Notes under the pieces: generated by a model
Told to the model about the DNA's origin: nothing
The model's input: the letters and a program-made list of their open reading frames with translations, nothing else
Databases searched by the model: none
Program-made: the position numbers and the translations under genes
In this document: positions 18,144 through 27,983 of the stretch, piece after piece
Layout of the letters: every line of letters begins with the position of its first letter
Position numbering within the stretch: position 1 is the stretch's first letter
Origin: Ichthyobacterium seriolicida
GTDB taxonomy: Bacteria > Bacteroidota > Bacteroidia > Flavobacteriales > Ichthyobacteriaceae
Assembly: GCF_002369955.1 (NCBI RefSeq)
Contig: NZ_AP014564.1
Span: forward strand, 60,893 to 124,892
Direction: 5' to 3'
Length of the DNA: 64,000 nucleotides

Positions 18144-19746
18144 CCTGGATTATTCACAGTCATATTAAAATAGATTAGACGTGATATTTTTTTAATTAAC
18201 TTTTTTACTAATCAAACAAAACTTGTCTTCTTTGTAGTTTTTCTTGCACCATTTTTTAGCACGACAATGATCTTTTTTAGTGTTTTTACATGGTTTTTTA
18301 ACGATAGAACGTAACTATCCCAAGGTTGTTCATTTTACAAATAAACAACCGCTACTGGGTAATAATTTCCCGAAATAAACCCTTGTAAACAAAAGATTTA
18401 GATAACTGGTAATAGATTCGCCTTTTGGTAATTTTAATCGTTGCTCCTACCTTCAAAAGATAAGTTCTAATTGAACTGATTAACCATTTTTTTGCTACTT
18501 CAAATCTTGTTTTCTTTATCTTCTGTTTCAGTAATAAAAACATTTCATAGGCAAGACTACTTATTATAAGTCGAAAAAAATTAGCAAGAAAACTATGATT
18601 TGACAAACGATCAGAAAAACACATATTTTTAACTTCTTTTATTCTATTTTCACTTGAATCACCTCTCCTCACATAAAAGTCAAAGTAAATTTCTCTAGCA
18701 TCCTTTTGGGGAAGATTACTAGAAAAATGCCTTATGTTCATCCCTAATCCTGTACTCTCAACTTTAGAATAGCACTGTTGAGGCTTGTGCCAACTCTTGG
18801 CTTTGTACGTAAAACTCATAAAATGTTGGTGCTTCTCTCCCTGATCTAAATACATTTTTTTTACAGCATTTTTTGACCAAGATACCTTTCTTTTTAAAAC
18901 TTCATTGCTCGCTATGCCTGTCACATATAGTAAATCAAAATCATCTACTAATTGGTAAAAAGGAGCGCAACTAAAGCCGCTATCACTTCTAATAATTATT
19001 TCCATCTCTGGGTGACTCTCACGTATTTTGATAATTATTCGCTTTAAAATACTCACATACCATTTATTAGAATGACTATTTCCTGGGCGGAGTACAGGAA
19101 GGATAATCTGTCCTGTTTTTCCATCATGAAAAAATAGTTCATTGTACATGAATTGACTATAATAACCGTTAAACATTGACAATTGTTGACTGCCATGAGT
19201 TGGATCATCAGTTGAATCTACGTCAATAACTATTCTCTTACGATCAGATAAACTTGAAACATATTTGTATAACCACGCATCACAAAACTTAAAAACAGCT
19301 TGTTTGTCAAAGCTATTCTCAAATCTTGATATAGTAGGTTGAGAAGCCAAATCACCTTGAAGAACATCTTTGAATAAAGGATCGTTATGTAAATGATTAA
19401 CATCATTGGCGTCTTCATAGCCTAACATGATCATATAAACCCTTTGTTTTAACTGTTGCTTTCTGGTATAAGTAATAAATCTAGAGTCTCGAGTATCAGG
19501 CAAAAGTTTACTGTAATAATGAATCAATCTATGATCTCTTTCTAGTTTTTCAAGCATGATTAAAGATCCATCAGAGCTAATTTCTGATGATGAAAAAGTT
19601 AACTCAACAGAAGTTTTCCCTCTATAAAATAATGTGTTTTTATTCCTCATTTTTGGGCTATATTAAAGTATGTTTCTTTGGACTTTAATGCCTTAAAATT
19701 AACACTTTATGCGCAATATTTAAAGGGTAACTATGAATAATCTGGG
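18144..19746 (-). mobile_element. Intact IS1380-family insertion sequence (1603 bp)
   Basis: The ends are CCTGGATTATTCACAGT (18144) and the imperfect complement ending AATAATCTGGG at 19746. TTAA flanks both sides (18140-18143 and 19747-19750), consistent with a 4-bp target duplication. It carries one full-length transposase gene on the minus strand and is the best candidate for a mobile copy in this window. Confidence 0.92.
18352..19650 (-). CDS. IS1380-family transposase, full length
   Basis: This 432-residue DDE transposase catalyses cut-and-paste movement of its element. IDVDSTDDPTHG and IRSDSGFSCAP carry the first two catalytic aspartates, and DSSENRIKEVK carries the likely glutamate. 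IS1380-specific blocks such as GNSHSNKW are present. No stop or shift interrupts it, unlike the copy at 1-1106. The gene starts about 96 bp inside the element's left end. It is probably functional, but its activity cannot be read from the sequence. Confidence 0.95.
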   Translation of the reverse strand: MRNKNTLFYRGKTSVELTFSSSEISSDGSLIMLEKLERDHRLIHYYSKLLPDTRDSRFITYTRKQQLKQRVYMIMLGYEDANDVNHLHNDPLFKDVLQGDLASQPTISRFENSFDKQAVFKFCDAWLYKYVSSLSDRKRIVIDVDSTDDPTHGSQQLSMFNGYYSQFMYNELFFHDGKTGQIILPVLRPGNSHSNKWYVSILKRIIIKIRESHPEMEIIIRSDSGFSCAPFYQLVDDFDLLYVTGIASNEVLKRKVSWSKNAVKKMYLDQGEKHQHFMSFTYKAKSWHKPQQCYSKVESTGLGMNIRHFSSNLPQKDAREIYFDFYVRRGDSSENRIKEVKNMCFSDRLSNHSFLANFFRLIISSLAYEMFLLLKQKIKKTRFEVAKKWLISSIRTYLLKVGATIKITKRRIYYQLSKSFVYKGLFREIITQ

Positions 19747-19747
19747 T

Positions 19748-19932
19748 TAATCTGAAAATAGACAAGAAGCATCAACATAGGAAATACTAGAAATATCCCT
19801 CTCACTTAAGTTTTGATCAAAAAGTATAGCGCTGTCAAACATACTACTCATATGAGCAACCTCAGAAACATGGCAAGAACTTATGCATCTATTGAATTCT
19901 GCAGCTCCATAAAACATATAATCCATATTATT
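19748..19932 (-). pseudogene. BspA-like (DUF285) surface-protein fragment
   Basis: The minus strand encodes about 60 uninterrupted residues including MDYMFYGAAEFNRCISS, HMSSMFDSAILFDQNLS and DISSISYVDASC. This is the 26-residue repeat of the BspA/DUF285 lipoprotein family, with its MSxMFxxAxxFNQxxxxWD pattern. The stop TAA comes from the TTAA of the IS1380 target site at 19747-19750. The upstream side is cut at 19933 by an IS982-type end. It is a remnant of a larger gene whose other parts are not in this window. Confidence 0.72.
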
Positions 19933-19949
19933 AACCTGAGTTGGATTAA

Positions 19950-20159
19950 CCCAGATTATTCATAGTCGCATGAATTTTTCGGACAGAATCTATCGCTTTA
20001 TCCAGTATTTATAAGTAGTCATTGATAAACTCACAGTTATAAATGGTATATTCTTGTTCCTCATTTTTGGGGAATATCTAAAGTGGTTATTTTTGGCTGA
20101 AACCCTTTAAAAATAACACTTTATATTCAAATTGAAATACAAACCATGAGTAATCCGGG
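19950..20159. mobile_element. 210-bp IS1380-derived miniature element
   Basis: CCCAGATTATTCATAGT at 19950 and the related inverted end ACCATGAGTAATCCGGG at 20143-20159 bound the element, with TTAA on both sides (19946-19949 and 20160-20163). The right part resembles the IS1380 leader (CTCATTTTTGGGGAATAT, AATAACACTTTATAT), but no transposase codons remain. It is probably an internally deleted copy. Confidence 0.7.
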
Positions 20160-20161
20160 TT

Positions 20162-20379
20162 AACCTGAGTTGGATTAATAGAAACACCTGAATCCTTTGA
20201 TTTTATTCGGATTTAAGGAAACACCTTTTTAGTTTTGGGATCTTTTATGCTTGCGAGGCAGATTTAGTCGAATTTTAACAATTCTTGCACTAAAACATTC
20301 TATTTATCACAAACATGGGTTTCTTTAATCCAAGTTAATTTGAGGGGTTCAAGTGTTTTTAGTAAAAGAAAATTAATCG
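20162..20379. mobile_element. Second copy of the IS982-type miniature element
   Basis: The left end AACCTGAGTTGGATTAATAG begins at 20162. The interior matches the reverse complement of 15054-15285 (CCTTTGATTTTATTCGGATT, CAATTCTTGCACTAAAACAT, TTCTATTTATCACAAACA). The right end keeps only ATTAATCG (20372-20379) of the terminal repeat and runs into the nth coding region, providing its stop codon and probably its last Asp codon. Confidence 0.75.
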
Positions 20380-21020
20380 TAATAGGCTTTTAATAAGCTC
20401 TTCCTTCCAATTGTTCTGGTGATTATATCGTTTTCTATTTTCCACCCCCTAGCAGGAGAGTACTCCCTTGCGTAAAAAATAATTTGCAAGTGTAGTTTAT
20501 TCCATTTTTCTATTGGAAAAATATTTTTGCAGTCTTTCTCGGTCTGAACTACACTTTTTCCACTCGAAATACCCCATCTGTATATCAATCTATGAATATG
20601 CGTATCTACAGGAAAAGCTGGAATACCAAAACCCTGAGACATGACCACCGACGCTGTTTTATGACCTACACTAGGTAACTCTTCTAAGAGTTTTATGTCT
20701 CTAGGAACCTCTCCATTATACTTTTCAATTAAAATTTTAGACAACTCATAAATGCCTTTTGACTTGGATTTATACAACCCTATGGGTTTTATTATCTCAG
20801 CTATTTCTTCTATGGATAGTTTGATCATATCAAAGGGATTATCAGCTTTTGAAAACAACATCGGTGTAATTCTATTTACTCTCTCATCTGTGCTCTGAGC
20901 AGACAATAAAACAGATACGAGAAGAGTATAATTATCCTTGTGCTTTAAAGGGATAGGAGTTTCAGGATATAAACGCTCTAGATTTTCTATTATAAAATTA
21001 GCTTTATCTTTTTTTTTCAT
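20373..21020 (-). CDS. nth: Endonuclease III-like DNA glycosylase/AP lyase, cluster-less
   Basis: This 215-residue base-excision repair enzyme should remove oxidised pyrimidines and nick abasic sites. The helix-hairpin-helix LPSVGHKTASVV holds catalytic Lys121, and VDTHIHR holds Asp139. The usual C-terminal four-cysteine iron-sulfur loop is absent: the only cysteine is Cys164, and the end reads YSPARGWKIEN...GRKSLL. I recall a similar cluster-less form in other flavobacteria. The stop codon lies inside the edge of a miniature element, so the natural C-terminus may be slightly changed. Confidence 0.9.
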   Translation of the reverse strand: MKKKDKANFIIENLERLYPETPIPLKHKDNYTLLVSVLLSAQSTDERVNRITPMLFSKADNPFDMIKLSIEEIAEIIKPIGLYKSKSKGIYELSKILIEKYNGEVPRDIKLLEELPSVGHKTASVVMSQGFGIPAFPVDTHIHRLIYRWGISSGKSVVQTEKDCKNIFPIEKWNKLHLQIIFYAREYSPARGWKIENDIITRTIGRKSLLKAYYD

Positions 21021-21131
21021 ACTAACTAAAATCAGATTTTAAACGAAGCTTTTACAGAAAATTAAATTTTAAAAACTATATTGCGCCCTTTTAAAAATTC
21101 TAGAGAATAAGGATATAATTAAGTCAATAAC

Positions 21132-24100
21132 ATGCTCGACAAATTTATAAAATTCTTCCTGGAAAGGAAGCTAGTGACACTTATATTAGTTATAACATTA
21201 ATACTCTGGGGCATTGTAGTTTCACCTTTTAATTGGGATATTCCTTTTTTACCTAAAGCTCCCGTAGCAGTAGATGCCATACCTAATACAGGTGATAATC
21301 AACAAATAGTATTCACAAAGTGGACGGGACGATCTCCTCAGGATATAGAAGATCAGATAACTTATCCCTTAACTGCTTCTTTGCTTGGAATCCCAGGGGT
21401 TAAAACCATCCGTAGCACCTCTATGTTTGGGCTATCTAGCATATACATAATATTTGAAGAAGACGTAGAATTCTATTGGAGTAGAAGTAGGATATTGGAA
21501 AAGTTAAATTCCCTTCCCAATGGATTACTCCCTACAGATACTCAACCTGCATTAGGACCAGATGCCACTGGATTAGGTCAGATATTTTGGTATACCCTAG
21601 AAGGCAGAAATGACAAAGGTAAGCCTACTGGAGGATGGGATCTACAAGAATTAAGGAGTATACAAGACTACTACGTAAAATATGGATTATCCTCTGTCAG
21701 CGGAGTCTCTGAAATTGCTTCCATAGGTGGTTTTGTGAAAGAATACCAAGTAGATATAAATGTCTCTGCTATGAAAGCTCACAATATCAGTTTGATGGAA
21801 GTGGTAAAATCTGTAAAAAATGCTAATAGAGATGTAGGCGCTAAGACAATAGAAATAAATAAAGTAGAGTATTTGGTCAGGGGCTTAGGGTACATAAAAA
21901 AAATCGATGATATAGAACAAGCTGTAGTAAAAGTAGATAATAATATCCCTTTAAGAATTAAAGATATAGCCAAGGTCTCTTTAGGCCCGACAACTCGTAG
22001 AGGTGTTTTAGATAAATCTGGTTCTGAAGCCGTGGGAGGTGTCGTCATATCCAGATTTGGGGCTAACCCTATGGAAGTGATAAAAAATATAAAAAAGAAA
22101 ATAGATGAAATTTCTACGGGATTGCCCACAAAAAAATTAAGTAATGGGGATATATCAAAGATTACAATAGTCCCTTTTTACGATAGGAGCACTCTTATAC
22201 AAGAGACCTTAAACACTTTAGAAGAAGCTTTGAGTTTGGAAGTATTGATAACAATCCTGGTCGTTATAATCATGATGCTTAATTTCAATATATCTATAAT
22301 AGTATCTAGCTTATTACCTCTGTCTATACTTATGGTCTTTATAGCTATGAAATACACTGGAGTAGATGCCAATATAGTAGCTCTTTCAGGGATTGCCATA
22401 GCTATAGGTACTATGGTAGATATGGGCATAATATTGTCGGAAAATATACTCAGACACTTGCGCATAAATCAAAAAGAACTGAATAAGGAAAATATAATAA
22501 AGATCATTTATAAAGCTAGTACAGAGGTCTCTCCAGCTATTCTAACAGCAGTACTAATAACAATAATAAGTTTTATCCCGATATTTTCCATGGAAGCTGC
22601 AGAAGGAAAGCTATTTCGCCCTTTGGCATACACCAAGACCTATGCCTTGATAGCATCTCTATTAGTGTGTTTAATAGCTATACCCTCTGTGAGTTACGTA
22701 TTATTTAGGCTTAAATTCAGTAAGTATCTGTATGAGAAAAATTCCATGAAGATCATCATGAATATACTGTTGTCTATAGTAGGTTTGTACATAACATTCT
22801 CATATACTGTTTTAGGAGGTATATCCATTATGTTATTCAGTGTTTTAGGTATCCTTAAACAGAGATATACAGAAAATAAATTCTTGAATAAAACAAATAT
22901 CATAATATCTGTATCACTGGTGACTTATATATTATCTAATTACTGGAGTCCATTGGGATTGAATGCAGAGATATACAAAAACTTTTTATTTGTCAGTATT
23001 GTAATTTCTTTCATACTAGGAGCCTTTCTAGTCTTTATAAAATACTACGAGAATATGCTCAATTGGGCCTTAGACAACAAGAAAAAATTTTTATCTATAC
23101 CTGTATTTATAGTTGTATTGGGAATTACTATATGGCTGGGATTTAGTAAAGTGTTTTTCGTAATACCTAAAAGCCTCGATTTGATAGGGTATAATATTCG
23201 TATAAATCCTATTTGGAGTATGTTAAATCATACTTTCCCTGGAACTCAAAAGGAATTTATGCCCAGTTTAGATGAAGGATCTTTTCTGCTAATGCCTACT
23301 TCTATGCCTCATTCTGGGATAGAGGAAAATACAGAAATACTAAAAAAACTCGATATAGCTACTACAAATATTCCTGAGGTTAAAGAATCAATAGGGAAAG
23401 CAGGTAGAATAGAAAGTCCACTAGATCCGTCTCCTATTTCCATGTATGAGAACATCATAAATTATAAAGATGAGTACGCTTTAGATGAACACAGAAAAGC
23501 ATTAAAATTTGCTACAGATGAAAATGGTTTATTCTTGAGAAAAAATGATAAACCTCCAATAAAATCAGGTTCAGACGTAGATATTGAAGATCTAATCTTA
23601 GATGATAATGGAACTCACTATAGGCAATGGAGGGATAAAATAAAATCCAAAGATGATATATGGAAGGAAATAGTAAATTCTACTAGAATTCCTGGAGTAA
23701 CCTCAGCGCCGAAATTACAACCTATAGAAACTCGTCTCATAATGCTTCAAACGGGAATACCCGCTCCTATCGGAATAGCTGTAAAAGGCCCTGATATAGA
23801 AACTATAGAGAAGTTTGCTCTAGAATTAGAATCTATCATCAAAGAAGTCCCTTCTGTAAAAAAAGAATCTGTATTCACTCAGAGAATAACAGGTAAACCC
23901 TATATAGAACTAGATATAAATAGAATAGCTATTTCTAGATATGGATTGACTGTAGAAGATATACAGCAATATGTAGAAATCGCAATAGGTGGCATGAAGT
24001 TAGGTAATACAGTAGAGGGAAGAGAGCGATACCCTATAAGAGTTAGATACCCAAGAGAAAATAGGGATTCTCCAGAATCTATAGGAGAGATACTTGTCTC

Positions 24101-24929
24101 TACAAAAAATGGAACTAAAATCCCCTTGAGTAGATTAGTTGACATAAAATACAAACAAGGCCCTCCAGTGATAAAGAGTGAAGATACTTTTCTAGTAGGG
24201 TATGTCTTACTAGATAAAGAAGATGGTTTTGCAGAGGTCAACTCAGTAGACGATGCAGATAAAATTATACGAGAAAAAATATCTGATTCTAGTTTAAAAG
24301 TGCCTCAGGGAGTAAGTTATAGATTTATAGGAAATTATGAAAATCAGATGAGAGCAGAAAAGAAGTTATCTCTGATTATCCCTTTAATATTCTTGATAAT
24401 TTTTGTGATATTGTATTTTCAATTTAGCTCTATAAGCACTAGCCTTATGGTTTTTTCAGGAATAGCTGTAGCTTTTTCAGGAGGATTTCTCATGATATGG
24501 CTATACGGACAGGAATGGTTTTTAAATTTCTCTATTTTCGACAATAATATCAGAGATATCTTCCAAATAAGAACTATAAACTTAAGCGTAGCTGTATGGG
24601 TCGGATTCATAGCTCTCTTTGGTATAGCTACAGACGATGGAGTGGTAATGGCTACATATCTAGAACAATCATTTAAGGGTAAATCTTTGAAAGATATTTC
24701 AGAGATAAGAAAATGTGTAATACAAGCGGGTAAAAAAAGGATAAGGCCTTGTTTGATGACTACTGCTACTACACTTTTGGCATTATTGCCCATACTGACT
24801 TCGTCAGGGAAGGGCTCTGATATTATGATACCCATGGCTATACCCTCTTTCGGTGGGATGTCTATAGCGATCATAACTCTATTTGTGGTTCCTGTGCTCT
24901 ACTCCATGTGGAAAGAAAAAAATATATAG
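21132..24929 (+). CDS. cusA: Heavy-metal RND efflux pump, CusA/CzcA family
   Basis: This 1265-residue inner-membrane proton antiporter exports metal ions, probably Cu(I)/Ag(I), through a tripartite channel. It opens with a first transmembrane helix and the periplasmic block AVDAIPNTGDNQQIVFTKW. The TM4 proton-relay segment IAIGTMVDMGIILSENILRH and the late segment FGIATDDGVVMATYLEQ are present. Extra membrane and loop segments around 540-690 and 760-860 make it longer than E. coli CusA, as in other Bacteroidota members. It starts 111 bp upstream-divergent from nth and leads the efflux operon. The metal is inferred from the partner genes. Confidence 0.93.
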   Translation: MLDKFIKFFLERKLVTLILVITLILWGIVVSPFNWDIPFLPKAPVAVDAIPNTGDNQQIVFTKWTGRSPQDIEDQITYPLTASLLGIPGVKTIRSTSMFGLSSIYIIFEEDVEFYWSRSRILEKLNSLPNGLLPTDTQPALGPDATGLGQIFWYTLEGRNDKGKPTGGWDLQELRSIQDYYVKYGLSSVSGVSEIASIGGFVKEYQVDINVSAMKAHNISLMEVVKSVKNANRDVGAKTIEINKVEYLVRGLGYIKKIDDIEQAVVKVDNNIPLRIKDIAKVSLGPTTRRGVLDKSGSEAVGGVVISRFGANPMEVIKNIKKKIDEISTGLPTKKLSNGDISKITIVPFYDRSTLIQETLNTLEEALSLEVLITILVVIIMMLNFNISIIVSSLLPLSILMVFIAMKYTGVDANIVALSGIAIAIGTMVDMGIILSENILRHLRINQKELNKENIIKIIYKASTEVSPAILTAVLITIISFIPIFSMEAAEGKLFRPLAYTKTYALIASLLVCLIAIPSVSYVLFRLKFSKYLYEKNSMKIIMNILLSIVGLYITFSYTVLGGISIMLFSVLGILKQRYTENKFLNKTNIIISVSLVTYILSNYWSPLGLNAEIYKNFLFVSIVISFILGAFLVFIKYYENMLNWALDNKKKFLSIPVFIVVLGITIWLGFSKVFFVIPKSLDLIGYNIRINPIWSMLNHTFPGTQKEFMPSLDEGSFLLMPTSMPHSGIEENTEILKKLDIATTNIPEVKESIGKAGRIESPLDPSPISMYENIINYKDEYALDEHRKALKFATDENGLFLRKNDKPPIKSGSDVDIEDLILDDNGTHYRQWRDKIKSKDDIWKEIVNSTRIPGVTSAPKLQPIETRLIMLQTGIPAPIGIAVKGPDIETIEKFALELESIIKEVPSVKKESVFTQRITGKPYIELDINRIAISRYGLTVEDIQQYVEIAIGGMKLGNTVEGRERYPIRVRYPRENRDSPESIGEILVSTKNGTKIPLSRLVDIKYKQGPPVIKSEDTFLVGYVLLDKEDGFAEVNSVDDADKIIREKISDSSLKVPQGVSYRFIGNYENQMRAEKKLSLIIPLIFLIIFVILYFQFSSISTSLMVFSGIAVAFSGGFLMIWLYGQEWFLNFSIFDNNIRDIFQIRTINLSVAVWVGFIALFGIATDDGVVMATYLEQSFKGKSLKDISEIRKCVIQAGKKRIRPCLMTTATTLLALLPILTSSGKGSDIMIPMAIPSFGGMSIAIITLFVVPVLYSMWKEKNI

Positions 24930-24952
24930 AAAAATTATAATGCTTATAGTAT

Positions 24953-26179
24953 ATGAGTAAAATAAAAATATTTGCCGCGATTGTAATATCGATTAATATA
25001 AGTCTTGCCCAAAACAATTTAGACGATTATATGAAAGAAGCTGCAGAGAATAATTTAGATTTAAAAGAATCATTTTTAGAGTACCAGATGGCTCTAGAAA
25101 AGATCCCTCAGGTAGGGTCATTGCCAGATCCTAAAGTGCTTTTTGGATATTTTGTATCTCCTGCTCATAAACCAGGATCTCAACAATTTAAAGTTTCCAT
25201 CTCACAGGCGTTTCCTTGGTTTGGAACCTTAGGAACAAAAGAAAACATAGCTACGGCAAATGCCAAAGCGAAATATGAACAATTTTTAAATAAAAAGAAT
25301 CAGATATTTTTTGAAGTTTCAAAGAGATATTATAAATTGTACGAATTACATAAAAAGATAAAATTAACAGAAGAGAATATTCGCATATTGAATAGTTATG
25401 AAAAATTAGCGCTGAACAAATATGAAACTGCTCAAATAAATATGGTAGATATTTTAAAAATACAAATGACAGAAAATGAAGTGAAAAATGATCTATCTGT
25501 ATTAAAAGATGACTTCAAGATTTTAGAAAGTTATTTTAATAACGTCTTGAATAGAGATAATAAGGAAGAGATAAAATTACCTGAAAGTATAAATATTCCT
25601 ACTTATGAAAGTAGTCTTCAAGATGAAAATGAAGATGAACACATTTCAGGGAATCCTGTTTTAAGATTTTTTGATTTTGAGATAGAATCTAATCGCCATA
25701 AATCAGATTTAGCAAGTAAAAACTATTTTCCAAATTTCGGAATAGGGCTTGACTATATTTATGTAGAAAATGATAATACACCCAAAGGCGGTCCCGATAT
25801 GTTAATGCCTATGATTTCGATAAATATCCCTATATTTTATTCCAAATATCAGGCCAAAAAGAAAGAGTCTAAGCTAGGTATAGAATTAGCCAAACATAAA
25901 AAACAGAGGTTACATAACGATTTGGTCATATCATATCGAGAGTATAAAAAGGATATAAAAAATGCTTTTAGATCTATAAAACTATATGAAACACAATTGA
26001 AAAAATCTAATCAAGCCTTATCCATATTGCTAGATACATATAGTGTAGCTGAAAAAAACCTAGAAGAAGTATTGAATATGAAACAAGTAATATTGAAATA
26101 CGAATTTATGTTGATAGAATCAAATATAAAGGTGCTAGTGCAAACGGCTAAAGAGAAATTTTTAAAAGGTAGTTTCTAG
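24953..26179 (+). CDS. cusC: Outer-membrane efflux protein, TolC/CusC-like
   Basis: This 408-residue protein is the exit duct of the tripartite pump. A signal peptide ends near ISLAQ. Long amphipathic coiled-coil regions typical of the OEP family follow, with the conserved segments SLPDPKVLFGYFVSP and SQAFPWFGTLGTKE in the first repeat and FGIGLDYIYVEND in the second. It lacks a lipobox, unlike E. coli CusC. It begins 23 bp after cusA, with cusB 30 bp downstream. Confidence 0.88.
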   Translation: MSKIKIFAAIVISINISLAQNNLDDYMKEAAENNLDLKESFLEYQMALEKIPQVGSLPDPKVLFGYFVSPAHKPGSQQFKVSISQAFPWFGTLGTKENIATANAKAKYEQFLNKKNQIFFEVSKRYYKLYELHKKIKLTEENIRILNSYEKLALNKYETAQINMVDILKIQMTENEVKNDLSVLKDDFKILESYFNNVLNRDNKEEIKLPESINIPTYESSLQDENEDEHISGNPVLRFFDFEIESNRHKSDLASKNYFPNFGIGLDYIYVENDNTPKGGPDMLMPMISINIPIFYSKYQAKKKESKLGIELAKHKKQRLHNDLVISYREYKKDIKNAFRSIKLYETQLKKSNQALSILLDTYSVAEKNLEEVLNMKQVILKYEFMLIESNIKVLVQTAKEKFLKGSF

Positions 26180-26209
26180 AAAAAGTGTTAAATAATAAGT
26201 TTCATATCT

Positions 26210-27916
26210 ATGAAAAACATCAATAAAAAACAATTATTAATAAGCATTCTACTATTGCTGATAGGGATATATCTAGGCAAGATATTCTTTGGTTCGGAAA
26301 ATAAGGAAAATCAAGACGAAAATAAAACTTCAACTCCAGAGAAACAAAGTATATGGACTTGTTCTATGCATCCACAAATAAAACAAAAAAATAGTGGTAA
26401 ATGCCCTCTATGCGGCATGGATTTGACAATATTAGAAGAAGAAGAAAGTACAAATGAAACAAGTCAATTATTAGAACTCAATCAAAATAGTATGACTTTG
26501 GCTAATATTCAAACCTCTAAAGTGGAATACGACAACTTTAAAAAGGAATTTTACCTCAATGGGAAAGTAATAGTAGACGAGAGAAAGATATCGACCCAAA
26601 CAGCTCACTTTGACGGTAAAGTAGAAAAATTATACATAAATTTTACAGGAGAAAAGATAGTAAAAGGACAAAAAATAATAGCTGTGTATTCGCCCCAAAT
26701 AGTCACGGCCCAAGAGGAACTGTTAGAATCTATAAAATATAAAGATGAAAATCTAATTCCCTCTGTCAAAAGAAAATTGGATTTCTGGAGGATAGACAAA
26801 AAAACTATAGATAAAATAATTAAAACCAAATCTATCATCAGGACTTTCGATGTCATTTCTGACTTTGAAGGGATAGTCACTTATAAAAATGTCAATATAG
26901 GAGATCACGTAGACCCAGGCACAACTCTATATAAAATAGCAGATCTGAGTAAATTATGGATAGTATTCGACGCATATGAAAAACACATTAAACATATACA
27001 CAAAGGCGATGAGGTAGAAATAACATTTGATGTTCCAGGATTAGAAAAAATAACTTCTAAAGTAGCGTTTATAGATCCTGTTATAAATGAGAAAACCCGT
27101 GTGGCTAAGGTCAGAGTCGAAATAGAAAATTTTGAGGATAAAATATTGCCAGAGATGTTTACTACTGGAAAATTTGTCTCTTTTCGAAAAAAAAAGAAGT
27201 TGAAGATTCCAAAAACAGCCGTTCTATGGACTGGGAAACAATCTATAGTATATCTTAAAACCCCAGACTCAAAAAAACACTCTTTCAAAGCAGTAGAAGT
27301 GAGTTTATACGATCACTCTGAAGATTATTACTTTATCAAAAGTGGATTAAACAAAGGCGATGAAATAGTTATAAATGGAGCTTTCACCATAGATGCTGCC
27401 GCTCAATTGCAGGGCAAAAACAGTATGATGAATCAAATTACAAAATCAGAATCTTCTAAAAAGAAATATAGAACTCAAGCTTCAGATAAGCTCAAAAGTG
27501 AAATAAAAAAAATTTACTATGCATATTTAGGTCTAAAAAACACACTTGCAGAAGATGATGTAAAAAAAACAAGTTTACAGATTAAAAAACTTAATACTGC
27601 CCTAAGTGATATAAGTAGTTATGATAGCAAAAAAGAATTTAAAAGTATTATATCATCATTAAAAAATCAGGTTGGAAAAATGCTAAATCTAGATAATGAT
27701 ATAGAAAAATACAGAAAACACTTTTTACAAGTCTCTGAAAGTATGATACAAATAATTGGAATGTTTAAAATGGGTGAAGAAATTTATCTGAACTTCTGTT
27801 CTATGGCTGATAATAACAAAGGGGCCTATTGGTTAAGTGATGAAAAAGATATAAAAAACCCATATTTTGGAAGCTCTATGCTTAGATGTGGTGAAATAAA
27901 AAAAGTGTATAATTAA
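26210..27916 (+). CDS. cusB: Metal efflux adaptor, CusB-like, with metal-binding domains
   Basis: This 568-residue periplasmic membrane-fusion protein links CusA to CusC. After an N-terminal membrane anchor, a heavy-metal-binding motif CSMHPQIKQKNSGKCPLCGM occupies about residues 50-70. Barrel-sandwich and beta-barrel segments follow (TAHFDGKVEKLYINFTGEKI, GIVTYKNVNIGDHVDPGTTL). The last 130 residues (AYLGLKNTLAEDDV... and LNFCSMADNNKGAYWLSDE) form a DUF3347-type metal-binding domain. The several Cys/Met/His sites point to copper or silver. Confidence 0.9.
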   Translation: MKNINKKQLLISILLLLIGIYLGKIFFGSENKENQDENKTSTPEKQSIWTCSMHPQIKQKNSGKCPLCGMDLTILEEEESTNETSQLLELNQNSMTLANIQTSKVEYDNFKKEFYLNGKVIVDERKISTQTAHFDGKVEKLYINFTGEKIVKGQKIIAVYSPQIVTAQEELLESIKYKDENLIPSVKRKLDFWRIDKKTIDKIIKTKSIIRTFDVISDFEGIVTYKNVNIGDHVDPGTTLYKIADLSKLWIVFDAYEKHIKHIHKGDEVEITFDVPGLEKITSKVAFIDPVINEKTRVAKVRVEIENFEDKILPEMFTTGKFVSFRKKKKLKIPKTAVLWTGKQSIVYLKTPDSKKHSFKAVEVSLYDHSEDYYFIKSGLNKGDEIVINGAFTIDAAAQLQGKNSMMNQITKSESSKKKYRTQASDKLKSEIKKIYYAYLGLKNTLAEDDVKKTSLQIKKLNTALSDISSYDSKKEFKSIISSLKNQVGKMLNLDNDIEKYRKHFLQVSESMIQIIGMFKMGEEIYLNFCSMADNNKGAYWLSDEKDIKNPYFGSSMLRCGEIKKVYN

Positions 27917-27983
27917 AAAAAGCCTAAATTGGGCAGCTTCTATTTTTTACCTTTAAAATACATTAATAAAAAAAAACAAAATT

